NCBI RefSeq assembly: GCF_051859125.1
Contig: NZ_JBHYGG010000168.1
Coordinates: 7,983-71,982 of the forward strand
DNA length: 64,000 nt
Source of the DNA: Gemmata sp051859125
GTDB taxonomy: Bacteria; Planctomycetota; Planctomycetia; Gemmatales; Gemmataceae
Direction: 5' to 3'
Shown: piece after piece, positions 28,671-36,418 of the stretch
Layout of the letters: every line of letters starts with the position of its first letter
Numbering within the stretch: the first letter of the stretch is position 1
Program-made: the position numbers and the translations under genes
Notes under the pieces: model-generated
Databases searched by the model: none
Seen by the model: only the letters and a program-made list of their open reading frames with translations
Told to the model about the DNA's origin: nothing

Positions 28671-29302
28671 GTCCGGCCCCCCTCGGTGGCCTTCACGGCG
28701 CTCAGGATGTTCGCGAGGTGGACCTCGTCCACGCCCTGGACCACCAGGACCGGGCACCCGGCGGCCTCGGCGGCTTTTACGCCGTGGGGGTTGTCCTCGA
28801 CCACGAGGCACTCGGCCGGGGTCAGGCCGAGGCGGGTCGCGGCGGCGAGATACATCTCGGGGTGCGGCTTCGCGTTGGCCACGTCCTGGTTGCTCAGGAG
28901 CACGTCCAGGTACGGCCGCAGGTTGCTCTTCTCCATCATCAACTCGACCGTCGGGCGGATCGAGTTCGACGCCACCGCGAGCTTGTACCCCAGCCCCTTC
29001 AGCTTGCTCAGGGCGTACTCGTGCGAGAACGTGGGCTTGCACTTCTGGTGTGTGATCTCGGTCGTGTACACCTGCTTCAGGTCGTTGATCATCGCGTGGA
29101 GCCCGCGGGGCAGCCCGCGGTCGATGCTGAGCATCTCCAGCTTCTTCTTGGTGGGCAGCCCGTCGAACGCGGTCAGGTGGTCGATCCGCGAGATGGTGTG
29201 CCCGAACAGCCCGAGGGCGCGGTTGAGCGCCTCGTAGTGCCACTCCTTGGCCTCGATCAGCACCCCGTCCATGTCGAACACGACGGCCTTGATCTTACCC
29301 AT
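28667..29302 (-). CDS. HAD-superfamily hydrolase (phosphatase, subfamily IA-like)
   Basis: A 211-aa HAD enzyme with all four motifs: VVFDMDGVLIEAKEWHYEA (nucleophile Asp9), VASNSIRPTVE (motif II Ser), KPHPEMYLAAATRLG (motif III Lys) and CLVVEDNPHGVKAAEAAG (motif IV acids). A helical cap lies between motifs I and II, as in subfamily IA phosphatases. Flanked by a GDPD-like gene (8-base overlap) and a WavE gene (4-base overlap); it is the likely dephosphorylation step in making an activated building block. Confidence 0.92.
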   Translation of the reverse strand: MGKIKAVVFDMDGVLIEAKEWHYEALNRALGLFGHTISRIDHLTAFDGLPTKKKLEMLSIDRGLPRGLHAMINDLKQVYTTEITHQKCKPTFSHEYALSKLKGLGYKLAVASNSIRPTVELMMEKSNLRPYLDVLLSNQDVANAKPHPEMYLAAATRLGLTPAECLVVEDNPHGVKAAEAAGCPVLVVQGVDEVHLANILSAVKATEGGRT

Positions 29303-29924
29303 GCAGCGCCGCCTTTGCGTCTTCGGGCCGGTCCGTGCAGAGCATCAACTTCGGGTTCGTGCGGACGTCGCTCGCCGCGAGCGCGTCCCAGACGGCCCGG
29401 GGGTCGCGGCCGTGCAGGTCGGGCGACACCACGCACACGCTCTTCCCCGCGTTGAGGTGCCTCTGGATCGTGTCTTGGGTCCACCAGTCGCTCCCAAAGG
29501 CGTCGAGCCAGACCCCGGCGGCGCGGTCGTAGTACAGCGGGTGTTCTTCAATGTCGCTGTGCCGGGTGAACGTCGGCACGCCGAGCTTGAGCCACCCGAG
29601 GGCGTCGGGGACGGACATGTCGAACACGAAGTAGTTGGTGACGGCGAACCGTTCAATGAGCGGGGGCAGGAGCTTGTGGAGCCCGTCGGCCTTGACGTTG
29701 AGGGCGAGGGGCAGGTCGACCCCGACCCCGTGGTAGATGCCGAACAGCACCTCGGCCGCCAGCGCGTCGGCCTGGGCCGGGTCGTGGGCGACGACGAGCC
29801 GTCCGGCGAGGTCGCGGAGGTCGGTCTCGGTGCCGAACCCGAGGTGGAACGACCGGGCGAACGCCGCCGGCGCGTTCTTCTCGGCGGCACCCCGCCAGTA
29901 CCCGCGGTGGCTAAGAATGAGCAT
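29295..29924 (-). CDS. Glycerophosphodiester phosphodiesterase-like (GDPD/PLC-fold) protein
   Basis: A 209-aa TIM-barrel phosphodiesterase-like protein. LILSHRGYW supplies the catalytic His6-Arg7, FGTETDLRDLAGRLVVAHDP supplies Glu33, Asp35 and His47, the metal and acid/base residues of GDPD enzymes. Later LALNVKADGL and NYFVFDMSVPDALGW mirror the family's KxD and D strands. It lacks a signal peptide, so it works in the cytosol, unlike nutrient-scavenging secreted GDPDs. Interleaved with HAD and WavE genes, it may handle a phosphodiester intermediate such as a glycerol- or polyol-phosphate donor. Confidence 0.85.
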   Translation of the reverse strand: MLILSHRGYWRGAAEKNAPAAFARSFHLGFGTETDLRDLAGRLVVAHDPAQADALAAEVLFGIYHGVGVDLPLALNVKADGLHKLLPPLIERFAVTNYFVFDMSVPDALGWLKLGVPTFTRHSDIEEHPLYYDRAAGVWLDAFGSDWWTQDTIQRHLNAGKSVCVVSPDLHGRDPRAVWDALAASDVRTNPKLMLCTDRPEDAKAALHG

Positions 29925-29930
29925 GGTCAG

Positions 29931-30983
29931 CTACTTCGCCTTTCCCGCCCCGCTGAAGAGAGACCGAATGCGTCGCCGAAGGCCACCGTATCGATTGAAC
30001 AGCGTGTGCGACCAGATGCGATAAATGTGCTCGTCGCGGAGCGTCGCACGGATCTGGCGAATCAGCACCGGGAGACCGCGACTAAACGGCCGCGGGTTCT
30101 CGGAGTACAAGGCCGACAGTTGCTCCCACTCCTGGGTCGAGTAGCAGGTAGACGTGTGGCACGTCGCTAAGCCAAACTCACCCGCCTCGATCCGGGGAGG
30201 AAGTCGGATGGCCAGATCGCTGGGTTCTGCAATGAAAAAGTTCGCGAGCATACTCCGCTCGCTCAGCCACAGATTTGTTGGAGTCGGAACCCGAATCGAG
30301 GCTTTCCGAGCAATCCGACCGCCATACTGGCGCAGACAGGCGAGCCACAGGTATTGCTCGGGAGCTTGGTCGCACGCTTGGCCCCCCCAGACGGCGGCGA
30401 AGACCATCGGTGTGCGGGGCGTACAGGTAAATCGTGGGCCGGTCGATGAACTGTTGATTCCTCGGGGCGACCTGGACACCAACTCCGCGCACCAGAATCG
30501 GGTCACGTCCTCACGGAGGCCGAACATGAAGATGTCGCTGGGGTGGAACAGCCACGGAGAGCGTTCGGGATTCCGAGTGAAGTGCCGGCACGTCAAAATT
30601 CGTTCTCGGAACACCCGCGGCTCGCTCGGTCTGGGGCACATTGTGCTTCGCGAGTACCACTCCAGGAATTGCGCTCCACCGAGACGGGTATCACTCCGCA
30701 ACTTCATCGCGTACCGTCGCGTAGCCAGTGCGAGGCCGCTGCGGGTGGACACAATTTGCCGGTTGACGTTGTTCGTTTTGCCCGGTGTCGGAATCGGCCC
30801 CGGATCATCGTTCTCAACGAGTACGTCAGGCGTGAGCCCGGTGAGATCCGACCCCTTCCACGTTGAGAGGATCACTTCCGCGCCCGGCAGGTGCCGCCGC
30901 ACGGAATCGAGGACGGACGCAGTGACGATCGGGACCACTGGCCCCTGAACGACCACCGAGACTTCTGGGGGTCCGACCGTCAC
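29931..30983 (-). CDS. WavE-family glycan biosynthesis protein, paralogue 4
   Basis: A 350-aa protein: VSVVVQGPVVPIVTASVLDS, VILSTWKGSDLTG, NVNRQIVSTRSGLALATRRY, MKLRSDTRLGGAQFLEWY, HPSDIFMFGLREDV and QAPEQYLWLACLRQYG. Subtype B, like paralogue 3, with a longer basic C-terminus. GTG 30983 overlaps the Wzt stop by four bases. Residues about 175-205 fit the family less well than an alternative frame, so a pair of compensating indels there cannot be excluded. Confidence 0.85.
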   Translation of the reverse strand: MTVGPPEVSVVVQGPVVPIVTASVLDSVRRHLPGAEVILSTWKGSDLTGLTPDVLVENDDPGPIPTPGKTNNVNRQIVSTRSGLALATRRYAMKLRSDTRLGGAQFLEWYSRSTMCPRPSEPRVFRERILTCRHFTRNPERSPWLFHPSDIFMFGLREDVTRFWCAELVSRSPRGINSSSTGPRFTCTPRTPMVFAAVWGGQACDQAPEQYLWLACLRQYGGRIARKASIRVPTPTNLWLSERSMLANFFIAEPSDLAIRLPPRIEAGEFGLATCHTSTCYSTQEWEQLSALYSENPRPFSRGLPVLIRQIRATLRDEHIYRIWSHTLFNRYGGLRRRIRSLFSGAGKAK

Positions 30984-32293
30984 CTTGGAACTACTGCCCT
31001 GACGGTGGCAACAGGACGAGAACCGCTGTGGGAGTCTGATGTTGGGGTTCCGGGCTCCCCCGCGAGCGGCAATGGCACCCATTGCCAATCGGGTCGAAGG
31101 ACATCCGTATGGTGCTGATAGCGCCTTCCGAGCCCCGACACGTTTTCGAGCGCGAAGAGTAAGCGGCCCTGATCCTGAATGACTCGCCGGACGTTGTGAA
31201 TCCCAAGGTCGAACACAACTGTGTATCGGCCGGCGGCAAAGATGTCCGGGGGGATCACGAGTTCCCAGCAATATTCGCCGGCCGGCGACTCCGTCGGGGG
31301 CGGGGTTTGCACGTCGTCCACGGCGGTGTACACGAGGCGCTGCTGGAACTGGTTGTGAATCTCCACCGCACAAATGAAGCCGAGTATCGAACGGCGGAGC
31401 TGGTATCGAACGCGAATTCGAAGCGGTTCGTCGGTCCGAAACGACCCGTCAGCGGCCCCGCTCACCGACGTTTCGAGCAACCGGACATCTTCGTCGCCCT
31501 CGTCGCCTTCCCAACGCACTGCTGCTTCGTCGTCGGCCGCTGCGAGGTAATCCCCCACCACCTCCCGAGCAGTTCCCACCCGCAGAACTCGCCCCTGCTT
31601 GAGATGCACGCCGCGGTCGCAGAGGGTCGCCACCGCCTGCATGTTGTGGCTGACGAACAGCACCGTGCGGCCGCCCCTGGCGACCTCGCCCATCTTGCCG
31701 AGGCACTTCTGCTGGAACTGGGCGTCGCCGACCGCGAGCACCTCGTCCACGATCAGGATCTCGGGCTCCAGGTGGGCCGCGACCGCGAACGCGAGGCGGG
31801 TGTACATCCCGCTGCTGTAGTGCTTCACCGGGGTGTCGATGAACTTCTCCACCTCCGCGAACCCGACGATGTCGTCGAACTTCGCCCGCACCTCGCTCCG
31901 CCGCATCCCGAGGATCGCGCCGTTCAGGTACACGTTCTCGCGGCCCGTCAGCTCGGGGTGGAACCCGGTGCCCACCTCCAGCAGGCTCCCCACGCGGCCG
32001 TGGATGTCGGCCGTTCCCTCGGTCGGCTCGGTGATCCGCGACAGGATCTTCAGGAGCGTGCTCTTCCCGGCCCCGTTGCGGCCGATGATGCCCACCACCT
32101 CGCCCGGCTTCACCTCGAAGGACACGTCCTTGAGCGCCCAGAACGGCGGCGGTGCCTCGGCCCGCCCGCGGCCGAGGAGCCCGCGGAGCGGGGACCAGTT
32201 GCGGAGTTGCTCGCCGAGCGTGTTGTACGCCGGCCGGCCGCCCAGCCGGTACTCCTTGCCGAGCCCCTCGACCCGCACGACCACGTCACTCAT
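30980..32293 (-). CDS. wzt: Wzt-like ABC transporter ATPase with C-terminal glycan-binding domain
   Basis: A 437-aa ATPase. Walker A GRNGAGKST at 71-79, signature YSSGM at 159-163, Walker B LIVDE at 180-184. Residues ~265-415 form a Wzt_C-type beta-sandwich (FRTDEPLRIRVRYQLRR, AVEIHNQF, RYTVVFDLGIHN), which in E. coli O8/O9a transporters recognises the modified end of the O-polysaccharide before export. This implies the finished glycan carries a terminal modification, for which methyltransferases are encoded nearby. Three bases separate it from the permease gene. Confidence 0.95.
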   Translation of the reverse strand: MSDVVVRVEGLGKEYRLGGRPAYNTLGEQLRNWSPLRGLLGRGRAEAPPPFWALKDVSFEVKPGEVVGIIGRNGAGKSTLLKILSRITEPTEGTADIHGRVGSLLEVGTGFHPELTGRENVYLNGAILGMRRSEVRAKFDDIVGFAEVEKFIDTPVKHYSSGMYTRLAFAVAAHLEPEILIVDEVLAVGDAQFQQKCLGKMGEVARGGRTVLFVSHNMQAVATLCDRGVHLKQGRVLRVGTAREVVGDYLAAADDEAAVRWEGDEGDEDVRLLETSVSGAADGSFRTDEPLRIRVRYQLRRSILGFICAVEIHNQFQQRLVYTAVDDVQTPPPTESPAGEYCWELVIPPDIFAAGRYTVVFDLGIHNVRRVIQDQGRLLFALENVSGLGRRYQHHTDVLRPDWQWVPLPLAGEPGTPTSDSHSGSRPVATVRAVVPR

Positions 32294-32296
32294 CGG

Positions 32297-33142
32297 TCAC
32301 ACCACGTCGGCAAAGGTCTTCTCCATCCGCTTGAAGTAATACAGCCCGCCGGCGAGCAGGACTGCGACCACGGCGGCGGACACGCCCATAAGCCCCCAGT
32401 CGGGGGCGTCGGTGCCGAGCAAGGCCCACCGCGTGCCCTCGATGACCCCGGCCATCGGGTTCAAACCGTACAGGGTGCGGTACTGCTCGGGGACGATGCT
32501 CGCCGGGTACGCCACCGGGCTGACGAACAGCCAGAACTGTGTGAGGAACGGGATCGTGTACCGCACGTCGCGGTACTGCACGTTCAGGGCACTCAGCCAC
32601 AGCCCGATCGCCAGCGCCGTCGCCACTGCGAACAGCGTGAGGACCGGTAGCGCGAGGATCGCGGCCGTCGGCACGACGCCGAACAGCGCCATCGCGATCA
32701 ACACGAGCACCAGGGTGACGCCGAAGTCGACGAGCCCGGACAGGACCGACGCGACCGGGACGATGAGCCGCGGGAAGTACACCTTGGTGATGAGCCGCTG
32801 CTCGGCCACAAGGCTGTTGCTCGACTGGGTGAGGGCGTAGGCGAACAGTTGCCACGGGAGTAGGGCCGCGAGGACGAACAGGGCGTACGGCTGGCCGTCC
32901 GACGGGAGCTTGCCGAGCTTGCCGAAGAACACGGCGAACACGGTCATGGTCGCGAGCGGCTGGAGCACGGCCCACGCGACCCCGAGGGCCGTCTGCTTGT
33001 ACCGCAGCTTGACGTCCCGCAAAGTGAGGAAGAACAGCAGCTCGCGGTACCGCCACACCTCGGCGAGGTTCACGGCCCGCCACCCGCCGCTCGGGCGGAT
33101 GCGGACGACTTCGGTCGGTGCGGGGCCGGCCGGGGTGTTCAC
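32297..33142 (-). CDS. wzm: Wzm-like ABC-2 polysaccharide export permease
   Basis: A 281-aa permease from GTG 33142, overlapping the methyltransferase stop. Six hydrophobic segments; the N-terminal ELLFFLTLRDVKLRYKQTAL is the signature of Wzm/TagG-type permeases, as are VYFPRLIVPVASVL and FLTQFWLFVSPVAYPASIVP (the S-P-V-x-Y motif). With the adjacent ATPase it exports a lipid-linked polysaccharide across the inner membrane, so polymerisation is cytoplasmic. Confidence 0.95.
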   Translation of the reverse strand: MNTPAGPAPTEVVRIRPSGGWRAVNLAEVWRYRELLFFLTLRDVKLRYKQTALGVAWAVLQPLATMTVFAVFFGKLGKLPSDGQPYALFVLAALLPWQLFAYALTQSSNSLVAEQRLITKVYFPRLIVPVASVLSGLVDFGVTLVLVLIAMALFGVVPTAAILALPVLTLFAVATALAIGLWLSALNVQYRDVRYTIPFLTQFWLFVSPVAYPASIVPEQYRTLYGLNPMAGVIEGTRWALLGTDAPDWGLMGVSAAVVAVLLAGGLYYFKRMEKTFADVV

Positions 33143-33909
33143 GCGGCCCCCTTCGGTCGGCACACGAACCACGCCTGGCTGCTCGCCAGCCCGCCGAGCC
33201 ACCCGAGCGGGGAGAAGTGCGTCGCGTCGAGTGTCAGGTGGTGCCGGACCCGCTCCCGCAGCGCCCGCCAGTTGAACCCGTAGTGCGACAAGGACTCGGC
33301 CCCGGGCGGGCCGTACACGGGCCGCGGCAGAGTGGTGCCCTTCCCGGCGGTGAGCATCTTCAGCGCGTTCAACGGGGTGTAGGTCTCGTAGTACCTGTAG
33401 TCGCTCAGCCCGCGCCACGCGGCCGCCGTTCGAACGGCGTACTTGAGGAGGAACGGCGGGCCGGTCTCGACGGGCACGCTGATGACGACGCGGCCGCCGG
33501 GCTTGCAGAGTCGCCCCAGGTCGGCGAGCACCACCTCGACGACCGGGGTCGGGCAGTGCTCCAGGGTCTCCATGCAGGTGACCACGTCATACGCCCCGGC
33601 GTGCTCGGGTGCGGCGAGGTCGCGGACGTGGGCGAACCGCACGCCCGGGCGGTCCGCGAACCGCTCGGCGCAGTCGCGGAGTTGGTCCGCGGCCACGTCG
33701 GCACCGACCGCGGTCCCGACCCGGTCCGCGACCATCGCGAGGAACGTCCCGTCCCCGCACCCGTAATCGAGCAGTTGCCCCACCGGGCCGGTGCCGATGA
33801 GTCGCCGGGCCGTCTGGAACCGCGCGCCGTGGCTCCAGGCGATGACGGAACTCTTGCAGTTGAGCTGCTTCTCGTAGTAGTGCCCGGTCTTCGTAGCGAT
33901 CTCGCTCAC
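33139..33909 (-). CDS. SAM-dependent methyltransferase
   Basis: A 256-aa class I enzyme: LLDYGCGDGTFLAMVADRV (motif I), VGADVAADQL, YDVVTCMETLEHCPTPVVE and KPGGRVVISVP. Late residues include HYGFNWRALRERV, common in planctomycete sugar methyltransferases. Directly upstream of the transporter genes with 4-base overlaps on both sides, it is a candidate for the chain-terminating modification that Wzt recognises. Confidence 0.9.
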   Translation of the reverse strand: MSEIATKTGHYYEKQLNCKSSVIAWSHGARFQTARRLIGTGPVGQLLDYGCGDGTFLAMVADRVGTAVGADVAADQLRDCAERFADRPGVRFAHVRDLAAPEHAGAYDVVTCMETLEHCPTPVVEVVLADLGRLCKPGGRVVISVPVETGPPFLLKYAVRTAAAWRGLSDYRYYETYTPLNALKMLTAGKGTTLPRPVYGPPGAESLSHYGFNWRALRERVRHHLTLDATHFSPLGWLGGLASSQAWFVCRPKGAA

Positions 33910-35045
33910 GTCGCCTCCCCGACGGCGCGGAGGAAGGTTCGGGCCATCACGTCCCAGGTGTCGGCCCGCAGCGCCTCGGAGAACGGTGCGACGCGGCGGC
34001 GGAAGGCGTCGGGTTCGTGCCGCCAGTGTCGGAGCCGGGCCGCGAGGTCGGCGGCGCTCTCGGGGTCGTGCAGGAGCAGGTCGGCGAGGTCCGCGGGGTA
34101 GCGCTCGGCGACCCCCGCCCCGGCCGAGACGATCGCGGGCAGCCCGCAGCAGAGCGCCTCGTGGACGCCCAGCCCGTAGGCCTCGTACCGGGTCGGCGAC
34201 ACGAGCGCGTCGGCGGCCCGGAGCAGGTCCGGCACGTCGGAGCGGAACCCGAGGAAGCGGATGCGGTCGCCCAGGCCGGCGTCGGCCGCGCGTCGCTCCC
34301 AGAGCGGGAGTTCCGCCCCCCGCCCCACGACGACCAGGACCGCGTCCCAGTTCGGCGACTTGCTCAGCTCGTGCCACGCGGCGAACACGGTGTCGAACCC
34401 CTTGCGGCGGTCGCCGAGCGCGCCGACGAACGCCACCACGGGGCGGTCCGCGGGCCACCCGAGCCTCGTTCGCAGCGCGGCTCGGTCGGCGTCGGACGCG
34501 GGGTGGAACTTGGCGGCGTCGCACCCGTAGTAGACGGTCACCGCCCGCTCGGGCCGGACCCCGAGCCGGTCGATCACGGCGCGGCGGGTGACCTCGGAGT
34601 TGCAGACGACGACGCGGGCGGCATGAACCGCCCGGCGCTCCTCGCGGCGGTTCATGCGGTCGGTGATCCGGGCCTTGAGCCGGTTCCGCCACGACCCGGC
34701 GGCGGTGGGCCGGTACGCGGCGTGGACGTAGTGGATCCAGTTCACGTCGGCGACGAGCGCGTTGCCCCCGTTGACCACGACCCGCCCCCCGGTCGCGAGG
34801 CGCGCCTGCCCCGCCCGCCGCCCCGCCCACGCGAGCGGGAACCGGCCGAGGGAGTACGCGCCGAGCGGCTTCGGGACGGTGCGAACGGTCACGCTGGGCC
34901 GGGCCGCGAGGTCCGGGGCCACCCGGTGCGCGACGAGTTCGACCGGCCGCCCGCTCGCCGCGAGGTACTCGGCCAGCGCGTAGTTCGCCCGGTCCATCCC
35001 GCCGGTGGTGACGAAGTCGCCGGTCACGAGCGTCCACCCGGTCAC
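33906..35045 (-). CDS. GT4 family glycosyltransferase
   Basis: A 379-aa GT-B enzyme. LVTGDFVTTGGMDRANYALA (N-terminal GGxxxA loop), NWIHYVHAAYRP, VYYGCDAAKFHP hinge, VAFVGALGDRRKGFDTVFAA donor loop, SPTRYEAYGLGVHEALCCGL with E-x7-E. Starts at a GTG overlapping the stop of the membrane-ligase gene. All motifs intact. Confidence 0.92.
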   Translation of the reverse strand: MTGWTLVTGDFVTTGGMDRANYALAEYLAASGRPVELVAHRVAPDLAARPSVTVRTVPKPLGAYSLGRFPLAWAGRRAGQARLATGGRVVVNGGNALVADVNWIHYVHAAYRPTAAGSWRNRLKARITDRMNRREERRAVHAARVVVCNSEVTRRAVIDRLGVRPERAVTVYYGCDAAKFHPASDADRAALRTRLGWPADRPVVAFVGALGDRRKGFDTVFAAWHELSKSPNWDAVLVVVGRGAELPLWERRAADAGLGDRIRFLGFRSDVPDLLRAADALVSPTRYEAYGLGVHEALCCGLPAIVSAGAGVAERYPADLADLLLHDPESAADLAARLRHWRHEPDAFRRRVAPFSEALRADTWDVMARTFLRAVGEAT

Positions 35046-36418
35046 CGGCGGTCGGCCTCCGCGAACGCGGTGTAGAGTGCGGCGTTGAGCACCCAGAACA
35101 TCATCCCGCTCTGGCTCAGGAACGTGCTGTACCCGGCGGTGCTGATGAGGACCGACACGTCGTACCCGGCGACGACCGCGGCGAGTGCGGCCGAGGCATT
35201 GTCCCGCAGGGTGAGCGTGAACCGCACCGCGTGGGCGATCGCCCCGCCGATGGCCGTGTACCCGGCGAGCAGGAGCAGGAGCCCGCCGTCGTACACCCAC
35301 GCGGTCGCCTGGATCTCGGCCCACAGCGGCGGGGAGTCAGGGTTGGTGGGGGTGCCGAAGTACACGAACATCATCCCGTACCGCCCGAGCCCGGCCCCGA
35401 GCGGGTGCGCTGGCAGATCCTCGGTGAGCGTCGATTCCAGGAAGTGCCCGCGGTTGGCGTGGTACACCTTCCCAGGGTCGTCGTCGAGGAGCGTGGCGAA
35501 CCGGTCGGTCACGCCGGTGCCCACGGCGGCGGCCCAGGCGAACGCCCCGACCGCGGCGGCCGCGGCGACCCCGGCGATCCCCGTGGCCCGGCCGACCTGC
35601 CCCCGCACGGCCAGCGACGCCACCAGCCCCGCGATGCTGAGCGCCGTGACGACCAGTGTGGAGCGGACGTGCGACAGGTAGATGCAGAACAGGCCGACCG
35701 GCACGGACGCGGCCCCGAGCGCCTTCGGCACCACGCCCCGCGCCCCGAACAGGAGGACCCCGACGAGCGCCGCGAAGCTTCCCGAGCCGGCCGCCCCGCC
35801 GGGCGAGTCGGTCAGCCCGGCCGGCCTGTAAACTTTCGTACCATCACTCAGTTCGACCATCAGCCCGTCCGCGTTCACGCCCGACATCTGCTTGACGAAC
35901 TCCGGGTCCGGGGCGAACCGGCCCGGGTCGTACACCTGGAGCACGCCGACCGCGGCGCTGAGCGTGTGGAACGCCCAGAGCAGCAAGATCACGTTCGCGA
36001 ACGCGAGCGGGGTGACCGCGATCCGCGGCACCCAGAACACCGGGCACCAGATCGCGAGGTAGAACACGACCGTCGCGACGCCGGCGGTCGGCGTGTTAAG
36101 CCCGGGGTGGAGGAGCCCCAGGGCGAGGACCGCGAGGAGGAGCACGACGAGCGGGGCCACCGGGTGCCGCCGCCCGCCCGCGGGGACTGCCACCAGCAGG
36201 CCGAGACTGACCGCGAAGGTCCCGATCCGCAGGAGCGTCCGCCCCGGCCCGAGCCCGGGGACCAGCAGCGCCGTTTGGAGCACCATCTGCAAGCCGACGA
36301 ACCCGTACAGCCACCACGGAGATGCGAGTCCCAGGGCTCCCGCGGCACCCGGCAGCGCGGCGGCCGGGCTCCGGGTTGCGACCGCTGCTCCAACGGACGT
36401 GATGTGCGGGAGTGCCAC
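35042..36418 (-). CDS. O-antigen ligase/polymerase-like polytopic membrane protein
   Basis: A 458-aa membrane protein with about eleven hydrophobic helices and one extended periplasmic loop. SGSFAALVGVLLFG and YLSHVRSTLVVTALSIAGL (conserved R in a helix end), then LGAGLGRYGMMFVY, fit the Wzy_C/WaaL superfamily, where such arginines and a late G-x-G/H motif bind the polyprenyl-linked glycan. In an ABC-exporter cluster a ligase joining glycan to a surface lipid fits better than a Wzy polymerase. GTG start shares a base with the preceding TAG. Confidence 0.85.
   Translation of the reverse strand: MALPHITSVGAAVATRSPAAALPGAAGALGLASPWWLYGFVGLQMVLQTALLVPGLGPGRTLLRIGTFAVSLGLLVAVPAGGRRHPVAPLVVLLLAVLALGLLHPGLNTPTAGVATVVFYLAIWCPVFWVPRIAVTPLAFANVILLLWAFHTLSAAVGVLQVYDPGRFAPDPEFVKQMSGVNADGLMVELSDGTKVYRPAGLTDSPGGAAGSGSFAALVGVLLFGARGVVPKALGAASVPVGLFCIYLSHVRSTLVVTALSIAGLVASLAVRGQVGRATGIAGVAAAAAVGAFAWAAAVGTGVTDRFATLLDDDPGKVYHANRGHFLESTLTEDLPAHPLGAGLGRYGMMFVYFGTPTNPDSPPLWAEIQATAWVYDGGLLLLLAGYTAIGGAIAHAVRFTLTLRDNASAALAAVVAGYDVSVLISTAGYSTFLSQSGMMFWVLNAALYTAFAEADRR

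Noticed and set aside
30370..30500. Possible compensating frameshifts inside WavE paralogue 4
   Set aside because: An alternative frame here looks slightly more like the family, but the annotated frame is also open and continuous; alignment tools are needed to decide.
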